A DNA stretch of 64,000 bases from Rhabdornis inornatus (taxonomy: Eukaryota > Chordata > Aves > Passeriformes > Rhabdornithidae). Of this stretch, positions 51,896 through 62,446 are shown piece after piece. The first letter of the stretch is position 1. Every line of letters begins with the position of its first letter. Location of the stretch: positions 62,324-126,323 of the forward strand of contig VWZS01002702.1 in NCBI GenBank assembly GCA_013397075.1. The letters run 5' to 3'. The position numbers and the translations under genes were made by a program. The notes below the pieces were generated by a model. That model made no database searches, was not told where the DNA came from, and worked only from the letters and a program-made list of their open reading frames with translations.

Positions 51896-54161
51896 TTGTA
51901 AGCAAAATTGGGCCCTATCTTGCACTAGTTGTTAACCAAATGTAACAGCAGGGACAATAAAAGAAATTTAATATCTTTTATTAAACATGCTTAGAATTCA
52001 CAAAAGCATTCACTGCAGAGCATGTAAGGAACACGAGTACTGATAATGCCAAATAAAACAAAAAAAAGCCCCCCGCTAATTTTCCTTTTTTTTTTTTCTC
52101 CAAAAGGAGGAATAAGCATACTAAGTGCTGACTTTGCTACTTGGAAAAGAGGAGCATTTAGACATGATACAGTGGTATTCATGGAAACAAGAATTTTCAT
52201 ATCAAAATTCTCATATCTACATGAGGAATTCCTTTTCTTCTATACCTCTTATCAAAAGGGTGTTCTGGAAAATTATCTTGGGGTCTGCCACACAAGCTTG
52301 GAGCCTTACTTTTGCTTCAATAACAGTAGATTTTCACAGTTACTGTGTTTATGGGGAATCTTGAATCCTAATTTGCATATATAAAGCTATAAAATCTACC
52401 AGTACAGAAGGATCTCTAAGGCCACACTGCATTTTATTTACATAGATACATCACTATTCAAGGACTCTGCATAAGCATTTGAAGTTAAGAGATGTAAGTT
52501 ACTGTAGATGGGGACAAAAAAATCCAAGTAATTGTTTTTATGCTTAGAACTTTACAAGCACTGGAAAAACATGGATCATTGGATGGCTGCCTTGATTCTA
52601 CAAATGAAATTCTATTCTATTTTCTAATTCAAAACCTTATGTTTGCCATTGAGTAGGCAAACAATGGGCCAAACAGAACTAATGTACAGAATCACAGCAA
52701 ACATCATCAGCCTGTTTAATAATACATTTAGTGGAAAAAGTTCAGCCATGGAGACAATTTTCTCCAAAGTTCAAAAAACCAAATAAGCATGTAATCCTGT
52801 TAAGGTCAGCTGAATAACATTTGTGGAACTCGAAAGATGGTGTATGATATTCAAGAATAATTTTAGAGTATTTAATGGACATCATTAATGAAATTCATAA
52901 GGCTATAAGCTTCCTAAATAGCAATTTCATTGTCATATGGATTATTTCCAAGGATGGTCTTTGTGCCAAGATTTTTCTTTAATTCCTGAGCTATTTTTTA
53001 GGGGAAAACAGTTCCAGTAAATAGATTACAACAGGATCTGAGCATCCTGGCTCAAATAATGAAATCTGATACTGCCTCCCCAGGTAATGTGCTGTTTTCC
53101 CCAGTGAACACTTCAGTTTACCCCATGGACAAACCAGCTGGGGAGGTTCTGGGGCACTACAATGAATTATTTCTTCCAGACCATATGCTCCTTGCAAGAC
53201 CATATGCCCTTTATGACAGTCCCAGATTAACCCAGTTCGTGTGGACTCAAACCCCACACATGGCACTTTTGTAGGCAATAGGAATAACTAAGAGTCCCCT
53301 TCTCTCTCAAAGAACCCTCCCCCATGATAACAAAAAACACTCCCCAAAAAACCCCAAACCTACCCCCTCCAAAATGCACCTGCCACCAAAAAATAAGACA
53401 TGCCCACCCAAAAAGTAAGCTCACACAAACTTTTTTTTTCTTTTAAGTATAACATACATTCATTGCAAAGAGAAAGGAAGAGATATACTTTTTTTTTGGT
53501 CCAGGTGAAGCAAAGTCAAGAATGGATTTGCTAGAAGGATTTGCTTTATTAAACTAGTAAAAACATAACCCCCCCATATGAGGATATTTACAAATTAAAC
53601 CCAAACTGTAGGCCAGTTATGATACCTCTAGAATTCAGAGAAACATGCCTGTCTGCAAGTATTTTCATCTTCCAATCCATGAGCAATTTTGTTCCATGAA
53701 TGAAATAAGTGGTATGTTCAATATTCCATTTGTGAGTGCATTGGCTCTTGCAAATTAATTAAATGCCTCACTAACTTCACACATCCAAGCATTTCTGCAT
53801 GGCTGCCTCATATTAAACAATTCACAAGAAACAGAAAATATCACAAAACACTTCTGTAATCAGATATGGCATTGTACTATAAATTATTCTCGTGCTATAG
53901 AATCTGTGCTAATAAATACAGAGGCAGCTGGTAGAGAAGCCCTTATGGCTAAATGGACCATCATCTCTTTATCACTGGTTAAGCAGAGGGGAATTCCTAA
54001 GGAGGCAAACACTTGTAAGAAGCTTACCTCCCAACTGCCAGGCCAGGCAGATTAATAGCATTGTCAGTCACACCAAATCACCATGGCTGTTCCCTCACTT
54101 TTATGCAAGCATTCTATTGCTTGCTGGTTTTGTATTTTAAACCCATGACAGCTTATTCTAA
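51896..54161. other. Gene-poor stretch with A/C-rich patch
   Basis: No gene is recognised between the two CR1 copies. A short frame at 52046-52384 overlaps a poly-T run and looks like chance. The A/C-rich patch at 53.3-53.4 kb is listed separately. Confidence 0.5.
53300..53415 (+). repeat. A/C-rich low-complexity stretch
   Basis: Strings such as ACACTCCCCAAAAAACCCCA, AAACCTACCCCCTCC and GCCCACCCAAAAAG make this strand almost free of G and T. Several of its short words recur in the A/C-rich region near 54.3 kb. Confidence 0.6.
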
Positions 54162-54240
54162 TGGAAGGAGTTCCCATCCATGGCATGGGGCTGGAAGTGG
54201 ATGATCTTTGTGGCCCTTCCAACCCTAACCATTCTATGAT
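54162..54240 (+). mobile_element. CR1 LINE 3' tail fragment
   Basis: A short fragment contains the CR1 terminal signature 'GTGGATGATCTTTGTGGCCC', then 'TTCCAACCCTAACCATTCTA' and 'TGAT'. It is directly followed by a long A/C-rich stretch that includes an 84-bp tandem repeat. Confidence 0.88.
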
Positions 54241-54293
54241 ACATTAAAAAAACAAACAAACAAAAAACCAAAACAAAACAAAATTTAAAAAAA
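54241..54293 (+). repeat. A-rich low-complexity stretch after CR1 tail
   Basis: Runs such as AAACAAACAAACAAAAAACC join the CR1 3' end to the 84-bp tandem array, suggesting that the array grew out of an A-rich tail. Confidence 0.8.
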
Positions 54294-54476
54294 CCCACAA
54301 AAACAAAACAAAAAACCCAAACCAAAACAAAAAAAACCCTCCAAACCCAGAAACTCAAAAAAATAATGACCAAAAAACCCACAAAAACAAAACAAAAAAC
54401 CCAAACCAAAACAAAAAAAACCCTCCAAACCCAGAAACTCAAAAAAATAATGACCAAAAAACCCACAAAAAAAGCC
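54294..54476 (+). repeat. 84-bp A/C-rich tandem repeat (about 2.2 copies)
   Basis: Units begin with CCCACAAAAA at 54294, 54378 and 54462, a period of exactly 84 bp. Two copies are full and nearly identical; the third is partial. Each contains CCCTCCAAACCCAGAAACTC and AATAATGACC. Because 84 is divisible by 3, the complement reads as a repeating 28-residue hydrophobic string, which is an artefact and not a membrane protein. The array lies directly downstream of the CR1 tail at 54240. Confidence 0.93.
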
Positions 54477-57400
54477 TGCATGTGTACCAATGCTTCAAGT
54501 AAGCAATGTAAACATTTATGCTAACTTTTGTATTGAACAGGAGGTACACAAGTTATGGTAGAGGATGGACTATAAGTCTGGAAACCACCAGCAAAAGAAA
54601 AACTCATGAGGGAGAGTGAGATAGAGCTTCTTGACAAGCTCCCTTTCAGGCCAAGAGGATTCTGAGTTCACATTAATGTGAGATCAAATACATTTAATGT
54701 GCCAAAGACATTCAGAATGGCTCTGGCATACTTCAGATGGAAATGCTCTTTCTGCTCTGGAAAAGTAACATCCTGTGCCAGGTTTGGACAAAACCAGACA
54801 CTTTGCTGCCCTTTGCTGTTCCTATGAAAGCATTTCAAGGTTGGTCTCTGCAACAAGATCCTGAACTAACTGTCTTTAATCCCAGCAAGTGACAACTACT
54901 GGTCCTGATGCTCAGTATCTCAGGACTCACAACTTTCTCAGATGTTCATTTGTTTAAGCACCAAACACAGGATGGACACTCTAAACACAATCTCTGCCTA
55001 CATCAACAACTGAAATGAAACCAGTGCAGCCTTTCCCTCACACTCCAAAATTCCAACTGCTCATTCCCATGCAGCTGCTTCATGTTTATACCTCTAGCTT
55101 TGAGCCTCTCTCCTGAGACTCTTTCGATCTTCATGGAAGCAATGATCAGAAGTGGAGCTGCACCCAGCTTAGCAAGTCCACAGTTTCACTGGAGTTTTTC
55201 CCCCCTCTCAGAGTTTCATGGATCTTGCAACAATTGTAGCCACTTTTGGGGCAGTTTACATGGAAATGCTGCACAGCCACATGGCTGCAGTTGTGCATTT
55301 CCTGTGGCATATGACACACTGCTCCAGATGGTGCTAATTGCATGGGACCTAAAATACATTTACCTCCCACTGCAAATCTACATCTGATTTCCTTTCTGGG
55401 GGTATCACATTTTAGTGATATTCTATGAAGACAAAATATGGGCTTTCCAAAATGTAAGTGCTTAGGTGCTAAAGTCACACTTTACCTGAAGCACTGTGGT
55501 CCTTCGGAAGTATTTATTACCTATGCATTTCTGAAAATGCCAGAATTCCTTTCTGTATCTTTAGGCCCCTAAGTGCCATGAGCTGTGAGTACCTTCTTGA
55601 ACTAAACCTGCCCTGTTAAAACAAGAAAACCCCCCAAAACACGACTCTCTTTTACTCTGGATTTCAGATCATATGGCATAGAAGAACCTTAATTCAGAAG
55701 GGTCTGTCAGGTGTTTCCATAATATCAGTTGCCCATCATTTCAGTATATATTCTGTTCACCTGGGAGCTAAATTACCTTGTCTGCAGAGCCTTGCTTTGG
55801 GAGTCCAGAGGGACTGAGGTATCACAGGTGTCTTCAATATGGTGTTTGCTGAGAGCTTCAGGGAGCAACCTGGTTGAAAGGGAACACAGAGAAGGCTGCA
55901 GCCACCACAGTGTGTGCCCTAAACACACACACACACACGCACACACACATACACATATCCCTTATTTCTTCCAAGATACACATAACAGAAAATGTGCACC
56001 TATTTCCAAGACTGTTCAGTAGCCTGGAGTGTCAAATCACTTAGCAGAACACAGAACTCTCAGAAAAAATCTTAACTCTTATAAAATGTTAGAAAGTGTA
56101 AAATTTATGTTGAACTTGTACTTTACACTATGATATGACTCAATACCCAACCCTTTCCACAATTACAGTCTGCACAGAGTGAGACAGTAACACTGCCTGT
56201 GGTACTTTAATAAGTTGTTATAACTCACAGAGCATTTTCTGAAATATAAACACAGTTTTCAAATAGACTGTCAGATTTTTACTAGTGGTATAGAACTTGC
56301 TCCCTACACCCACCCAGTGTGTTTCAGAGGCTCTGAATATTGCTGATCATGTTCCCCACCCTTCTGCACATTGATATCTGATCAGCCCTCGTGCATTCAC
56401 TAACCATGAGATAGTCTGAAACAAGATTCTAACGGACAGATTTTGTGCTTGTTTCACCCAGCAAGAAACTGGAAACCAATGTTCATAGCTTCAATTTTTC
56501 ATAGAAAAAACCCCACTTTCATAGCAGGGTGTGGGACTATTGACTTTATTGTGTCACAACATCACACAGCCTCTGTTTGTTTGATACCAAACAAGGCTCC
56601 TCCTTGCCCACCAGCCTGCCTTCTTTAGTTTAGCTGAATTCATCTTGCCTGTGCTTCTGTATGTTTACAGCATTAGGAGATATCATGCTAATGAAACTTT
56701 TTCAAAGCACACCTACCCCTAATTTTATAGGAGGAAGAGAATATGTGCATACAGCACTAGTATTTAATCCATAACCATCACAACTGAACAGCAGTCCTAG
56801 TAACAAGAAGGTGTCACATACACCTTAGATGGGGAAAAAAGAACCAGACTATCTCTGTCTCTGCCCCTGCAGCACTGACTAAACACTGGACAGATACTTC
56901 AATTTAAGGCAGACTCCCATTAAATCCTTTTCACTATGCATCACTCACCATTGGTGCATGAGACAAATAAAAGACAAGCAAGAACCCATCAATGAGGAAA
57001 GAAAGGGTTATAATATTTTTTACAGAAACATTACAAACTTATTTAAGCTGCTTTATTATTTGTATATAATTAAATATTATATTAAAAGAAATCATAACCT
57101 CCCTTCCCAAATAGCTCCTCAAGCAGCAATTACATTCACCTCCTACCAGAAACATTTCAATAATGTCCCTGAAAGGCCCTGAGACTAAATCCACCAGATG
57201 GGATAAATGAGATATCCTGGGCTTTTGCATGAATTATTTCAATCCATCATCATTTGAAAGACTCATATCTGCTGTAATATTGGAAAGCTTAATTTGATTT
57301 CCATTTACAAAGTAGGGCTTTGATGGATGCTGTAAAACAAAGGATAACAATCCAGCTACTATATCTTTATCTTCTCTGCATTTTTGTTGACAACACAGAA

Positions 57401-58279
57401 CTGAGGGCTCAGACTCATGACCTACAAGAGTTTAAACCACTGTGCCAGCTGTGACAACAAAGAAACCAGCACACAGTGTCCAGCAAGGGCAGCTGCAGTG
57501 AATCTCCTGCAATCACACCCACTACCATTTTAGGCCACTACAACATCTACTGCTTATGAATCAGAGCCCTAAATCATTTTTAGTCAAAATTAATGCACTG
57601 AGTGGTTTTATACAAAAATAATCATGTGCACACACTGAGTTGATAGAGACTCTGCAAATTAATTTCATGATCACCCTAGCATTGTCTTAAACAGTTTCAT
57701 TTCTAGTGCTATCTTCCTATTCATTTACTCAAAAGTCTGTTTCTGGCTCAAGTCTGGAAGGGAAACAAGTTTGGATATTGGGAAGCTGTGTGTCAATGTT
57801 TTATGTTTCACAATAAGTTACATTCAGCCCAGGAAATTTCCCTTTAGGTTAGGTATGAGCAGCTGATAGGTACACAGGCCAAGAGAATAAAAATTTGGTT
57901 AAAAGTTAAAATGTGTCAAGATCTGTTTTCCTAACGTAGAGAATCCTTGGACAGCTACAACTGTGACAGAAAACATTAATTTATTCCCAATGAATGCCAG
58001 ATATTACAATTTTAATGCCCCTTCGCTTCAGAATGTCAAGAATGCCCTTATCCATATTCTTGGTGTTCTGCCAGTGGATCTGGCAAAAGACTCTGATGTG
58101 CCTCTTTGAATTCAAAGCCCTCTGCTGTGAAGATCTCCCACACAAAGTATTTATAAACCACAATCTACCTCCTCCTTCTCCTCACAGAAAATATTCCCAG
58201 ACATTCCCGCTCTGCCTTTTCGATATTCCCAATTCCCTTTTCTGCACAAAACACACAGCTGAGCCGGGTGTGTTCGGAT
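54477..58279. other. No recognised gene apart from microsatellite
   Basis: AT-rich sequence with the CA repeat at 55.9 kb. No coding exon or dispersed repeat is recognised. Confidence 0.5.
55923..55956 (+). repeat. (CA)n microsatellite
   Basis: About 16 CA units, interrupted once by GC and ending in ACATACACATA. Such tracts are usually polymorphic. Confidence 0.93.
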
Positions 58280-58540
58280 TCAGGATGTCCCTCACAGACA
58301 GGAGTGAGGCTGCGGGCGGTGTCACGGGTCAGAGCTGTGCGCTCCCGGGTCACCGCCCCGGGGACAGGCCGGGCCCTGCTTTGCCAGCGCGGCCCTCACG
58401 CTCTCACGGCAGGCTCTGTCCGGCCTTCTCTGATTTTAAATGCAATACTTCTGAATCTCGGGACTTATATTTTCTTTTTTCCTTTTTATTTTCCTTTTCT
58501 TTTTTTTAAATAAATCTCTTTTTAAAATTTTTTGCTTTAG

Positions 58541-58645
58541 AATATAATCTCTCACGCGCCGGTATCCTAACTGCTGGCAATCAGAATTGTTCAAACAGCA
58601 GACTTTTGGCCGGCGGTTGCCGAACTGAAGGAACTCACATCAAAG
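58541..58645 (+). ncRNA. Possible non-coding exon in CpG island
   Basis: On the plus strand a long pyrimidine-rich tract (58471-58540) ends in TTTGCTTTAG. It is followed 105 bases later by AAAG|GTAAAT, a reasonable splice donor at 58646. This pair could bound an internal exon, or the donor alone could end a first exon that starts in the left CpG block. The transcript would run rightwards, antisense to N4BP1. No coding frame is evident. Confidence 0.2.
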
Positions 58646-58850
58646 GTAAATCTATTACCAGCAATTTCATGTTGTGTTTGGTGTTTCACTATCAGAGCAC
58701 GGTCCCGGAGGCTGCCAGCGCTGGCAGGCCCGCACACACGGTACGCACGGCGACACAACACCCGCAGCTGAGCCGGGGCCGCGGGCGGGCCCTCAGGCGG
58801 GGCCCGGCCCTCCCCTCCCCGGGCGGGGCTGCGCGGGGCGCGGGCCGGCA

Positions 58851-58864
58851 GCGCCCCCTGCTGT
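58851..58864 (-). promoter_or_regulatory. CTCF-like motif in CpG island
   Basis: The plus strand reads GCGCCCCCTGCTGT. Its complement, ACAGCAGGGGGCGC, fits the CTCF core CCASYAGRKGGCRS at all positions except the first. It is CpG-containing and lies inside the CpG island, a typical setting for CTCF. The assignment is motif-based only. Confidence 0.4.
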
Positions 58865-58920
58865 CCCCGCGGCGACACAACGGCGGCGGCGCCCGGCTCG
58901 CTTCCCTCTGCCGTTCTTAC

Positions 58921-60574
58921 TAAGGAATCTATGCTTGTGTTTCTGTACTAAACACATGCAAGCCAGCCTTTTCTTTTTGATGAATAGACTCTTAATACTT
59001 CGCTCAGCAACGTTTTATCTTACATTTAACAATACTAAGACTCGATACTTTGAATATCGTATGCTCGTTCAACAACCAGGGAGAAAAATTGTAATTGACT
59101 TTGGATTTGAATCACAATTATTCCTATACTTAGTGAAAAACGATAATTAAATAAAACTTAATTGATATATTTCAGCCGAATTCTGTTGCCTTTGGACTGT
59201 TGTATATGTTTAATTAAAAATATGGAATATTTTAGTTCTCTTATGTACACTTAAAATATCACTCCTGAAACAATTAAAAATACTCAAGTGGAGACTGAAA
59301 AGGGAACACAATACATTCAAACCCAGTTTCTTCTTAAAAAATGCTTCCTTTGAATTAGCCATTTAAAATTATAAAATGCAATCTGATAGAACTTAGTGAG
59401 CCACAAGGCAGATGCAAAATCTTGGGATTGTCATACACAGCTCAGCAGAGTTTGAACAGTACAATGGAACCACATTCTAAACATAAACACATACAATACA
59501 CAGGTAAAAGAAGTACAAATCTAAAATCCATCTGTTTTTTGAAAGTCATTGTCTACACCATCTACTTGAATACTGCAGTATTTCCACTGTATGCACAGAG
59601 TTAAATACCAATATATACAAAACTGGTAATTTATGTACAAAATTGAGCACAAATGGTAGCAGTCAGGAAAGCTAGGAATAGTCTCAACACCTTGAGTTAC
59701 ACTGTTGTAAGGCACTTGGGTTTCCATTCTGTGATAAAAAAGAGAAACTGAACACATCAGAGAAACACCTACTTACATAACCAGACTCCTCCAAATACCA
59801 GACAGCAGATTAGGTCTTGGAATCTGCAAAGTCGTTATTATTCTAAACTGTATTTATGAAAATAACAGGTCTTATACATGAATTATAGCAGAGCTACAAC
59901 CTTTCCAATAAAACAGAGCCATCCAGAACATAAACCAGGCCCAGTTCTAAAAAGAGCATTTAGTGCAGCTATACAAAATTCTAGCAAGAAAGCCATTCAT
60001 ATCAAACACAGCCTGCAAGCTTGCACAACAGAAGGAAACACTGCAAGTATTAGAAACACACTGAGTCACTGTTTGTCATGGAGCTTTCACAGGCACTATC
60101 TCTCTGGTTCAGAAATGCTCTTCCAGAACACAAGCTACCCTAATATGGCACTAAAACAGGAAGGAAAACAGCAGCACTAGCACCGACTGCTGGGACTCAT
60201 CTGAGCTTTGCTTGTTTACAACTGCAATAAAATTGTTTATATTACATGCTCTTAAAACGTAAGAGAAAACACTCCTTTAAACAGTAAACTGCTGTATTTG
60301 TCACAGAAATCCTTCACTTGGCCTCACACCAGGAATCAGTCTCAGGACTTTACCCCTTTAAAGGGAGGAGAGGGAAGTGCTGAATCACTCACACAACAGG
60401 GAAAGTCCTTGTTATTTTCCACTCAAAACACTGCTTCTAGTCGTGTTTTTGCAGCAACCGAAGGTCGAATAGCACGAGGCATGCTTCAGAAACAGACTTT
60501 GGAGAAAGAAATAGACAAAGAAGTAAGAGTGCCAATCTCTTTGCTCTTGTGACAGGACTTGAAGCTTGAAGCTG
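58921..60574. other. AT-rich stretch between CpG island and CR1
   Basis: No gene is recognised. The composition at 59.3-60.2 kb is UTR-like, and it could be a long-isoform N4BP1 3' UTR or the downstream part of a transcript from the CpG island. A plus-strand AATAAA occurs near 59151. Confidence 0.45.
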
Positions 60575-60811
60575 AGTTGGGGGGATTTAGGTTAGATCAG
60601 GAAAAAGCTCTTCACCCAGAGGGTGGCTGGGCACTGAACAGCCTCCCCAGGGAAGTGGGCACAGCCCCAAGCCTGACAGAACTCACAAAGTGTTTGGACA
60701 ATGCTCTCAGGCACAGGGTGGGATTATTGAATTATCCTGTCCAGGACCAGGAATTGGACTGGATGATCCTTGTGCATCCCTTCCAACTCAGCTTATTCTG
60801 TGACTCTATGA
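60575..60811 (+). mobile_element. CR1 LINE, 5'-truncated 3' end
   Basis: The sequence follows the avian CR1 3' region closely. In order it has the 'TTTAGGTTAGATCAGGAAAA' segment, 'CACCCAGAGGGTGGCTGGGC', 'CTCCCCAGGGAAGTGG', 'TTGGACTGGATGATCCTTG' and 'CCCTTCCAACTCAGC', and ends with the diagnostic tail ATTCTGTGACTCTATGA. It is heavily 5'-truncated, as most CR1 copies are, and has no intact reverse transcriptase. It is the best-preserved CR1 in the window, so probably the youngest. It lies just beyond the proposed N4BP1 cleavage site. Confidence 0.92.
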
Positions 60812-60967
60812 AATAAAGATTACATTATATTTGTATCCCCACACCAGCCACTAAAAAGTGAAAATATATGCAACCAAAGCGATACCTAATGAAAGGAAGA
60901 AGGCTTCTTTAAGGAGCATGTTCACACATGTACACAGGCCCCCCAGGCAGTGCAAGGGAGCTGGTGA

Positions 60968-60988
60968 TTTATTCTCTTACTATTTATT
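60968..60988 (-). terminator. Candidate twin polyadenylation signals for N4BP1
   Basis: Two minus-strand AATAAA hexamers (plus-strand TTTATT) lie at 60983-60988 and 60968-60973. About 30 nt downstream on the minus strand is a GU-rich stretch (CCTGTGTACATGTGTGAA, complement of 60921-60938), the usual composition of a CstF-binding downstream element. Signal, spacing and downstream element together make a plausible cleavage site near 60940-60955. Confidence 0.4.
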
Positions 60989-62069
60989 AAAATGATACCA
61001 ACGGCAGTCAGTGATAACAGGCTTTAGGAACTTGCCTAAGTTTTTATGGGGTTAGAACTTGGAGATTACATAACACTTCATAGGTAAGAACTATTTCTTG
61101 GCAAACATGCTGGTCAGAAGGACTCTGCCCACCTGAATAGCAAATCTCCCACCCATACAGAATAAAGAATAATTAAGATTTGCCTGTTTGGATGTAGAAA
61201 CATTAAAGGCCTTTCTTCATCATCACTGTATTTTTGAGAAGCAGTAACTACTGTTTCTAAAACTTTTTTGTTCTTGCTGCAATTCTCTTTCAGGTTGCTT
61301 GTGTTAAGGGAAGAGCAAGACTGCTTTCTGTTTCTGACTTCACAAAACGCAAAAAGACAGTCTTTCAAAACCCTCAGTTCCTCAAGTATATTTCAGCTCT
61401 CTTGCATATAAGCACAGAGTGATTTCAGACCCCATGGAACTGGAGAGAAAGCCACTAATGCTTTTGGGTAAGGCTCAATACATCAGAAATTGAACATGAG
61501 CTTCAGATCCCACATTTTCTTTACAGTCCAATTTGATTTTACTCATGTGAACACTTGGCACCAGAGACTGGTTTAAAAGGAAGTAATAGTAGACTTAATT
61601 GTGTACAGAGATACTGACAATCTTAACTTTGCTCTGCTCTTAAAAGTGGTTCTATTGGTCAGCTTTCATAAATTATCTTCCTTTTTCCCCCTTACATTTG
61701 GGATAGATCCCAGAACAGATCTAAAGGGATGGACCTGACTGCAGCTGTAGCTCTGCACAAAAAAGCCATTTCTATACAGCATCACATTCTGTTAACATCA
61801 CACCATTCACACTGAGAACAGGCAAGGCAAAGACAGGTATCAGTGCAATTGTTAAAGATATTAAAACTATTCTGAAAGAATACTGATAGTCAAGATAATT
61901 CCCAATTTAAAAACTTCAGATATTTTAAAGCATTCAAAACACCTTCTCCCAGTGAGAGCTGTGAATTTATACTTTCTCTTCTAACTACCCCGCACATTTC
62001 CAGCCTGAAAGAGCCAATGGATGGTCCTGACTTTTCACGCCCTTCCTAGGGATCCTCACGGGCCCACGG

Positions 62070-62083
62070 CCGCCACCTGCCGG
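62070..62083 (-). promoter_or_regulatory. CTCF-like motif in N4BP1 3' UTR
   Basis: The minus strand reads CCGGCAGGTGGCGG, which fits the CTCF core consensus CCASYAGRKGGCRS at every position except the third (G for A, a common variant). It sits in the CpG-rich patch 62036-62105 within otherwise AT-rich sequence. It has the same orientation as the motif at 58851-58864. Only occupancy data could show that CTCF binds here. Confidence 0.35.
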
Positions 62084-62446
62084 CAACTGCTCCCACACGC
62101 GGGTCTCCAACTGAGGAATTCTGCCTTCCAGGAAAAGGGTTATTTAAAAAGTACTAACACACTGCTCAAAAGGGAGTACTGCCACTGCTTTAATAAGCAA
62201 TTCAAGTGAAGCAGAAGATTTGTTGCTTTTTTCATAGAAAATATTACTACAAATCTGTAGTAGCAGCACTTTTTAATTTACCAAAACCTGGCATCTACTA
62301 GCAACAGAACATACACAAAAATATCTTTGTTTATACAAATAAAATTAGGTTTTTAATATCCACAAAGTAACATAGAAGAGCGACATTTTTCTTCACATTG
62401 GTAATCGTTAGTCAGAGCAGGTGTGATATAAAAGCTGTGTAAGCAT

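Larger units (their letters stand above)
58280..58920. promoter_or_regulatory. CpG island, probable promoter
   Basis: Two dense CpG blocks (about 58300-58430 and 58690-58910), separated by a T-rich segment, stand out from the AT-rich surroundings. The right block contains GC boxes, including GGGCGGGGC at 58821-58829 and GCGGGCGGGC at 58781-58790, and a (GGC)n run near 58881. An 11-mer, GGCGACACAAC, occurs twice (58749-58759 and 58871-58881). In vertebrates such islands usually mark transcription start sites. No coding first exon is recognisable, so direction and gene are unknown. Options are a distal SIAH1 promoter (leftward), a lncRNA, or a transcript running right, antisense to N4BP1. Confidence 0.6.
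60945..62446 (-). other. N4BP1: Probable N4BP1 3' UTR
   Basis: The region directly downstream of the N4BP1 stop codon on the minus strand is AT-rich, has no convincing open frame, and runs to a pair of AATAAA signals at 60968-60973 and 60983-60988. That would give a 3' UTR of about 1.5 kb. It contains one sharply CpG-rich patch at 62036-62105. The left end is uncertain: similar AT-rich sequence continues to about 59.3 kb, and a longer isoform would read through the CR1 copy at 60575-60811. Confidence 0.42.

Noticed and set aside
54158..54490. 110-codon hydrophobic repetitive 'membrane protein' on the minus strand
   Set aside because: It is the translation of the A/C-rich 84-bp tandem repeat and the CR1 tail.
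58674..59150. 158-codon plus-strand frame starting in the CpG island
   Set aside because: Pro/Gly/Arg/Ala-rich start reflects CpG-island composition, and the second half is AT-rich and non-protein-like; no splice or family support.
1..62446. SIAH1 RING/SINA coding exon expected by synteny
   Set aside because: No frame in the window matches the RING or SINA domain; if the order is conserved it must lie left of base 1.
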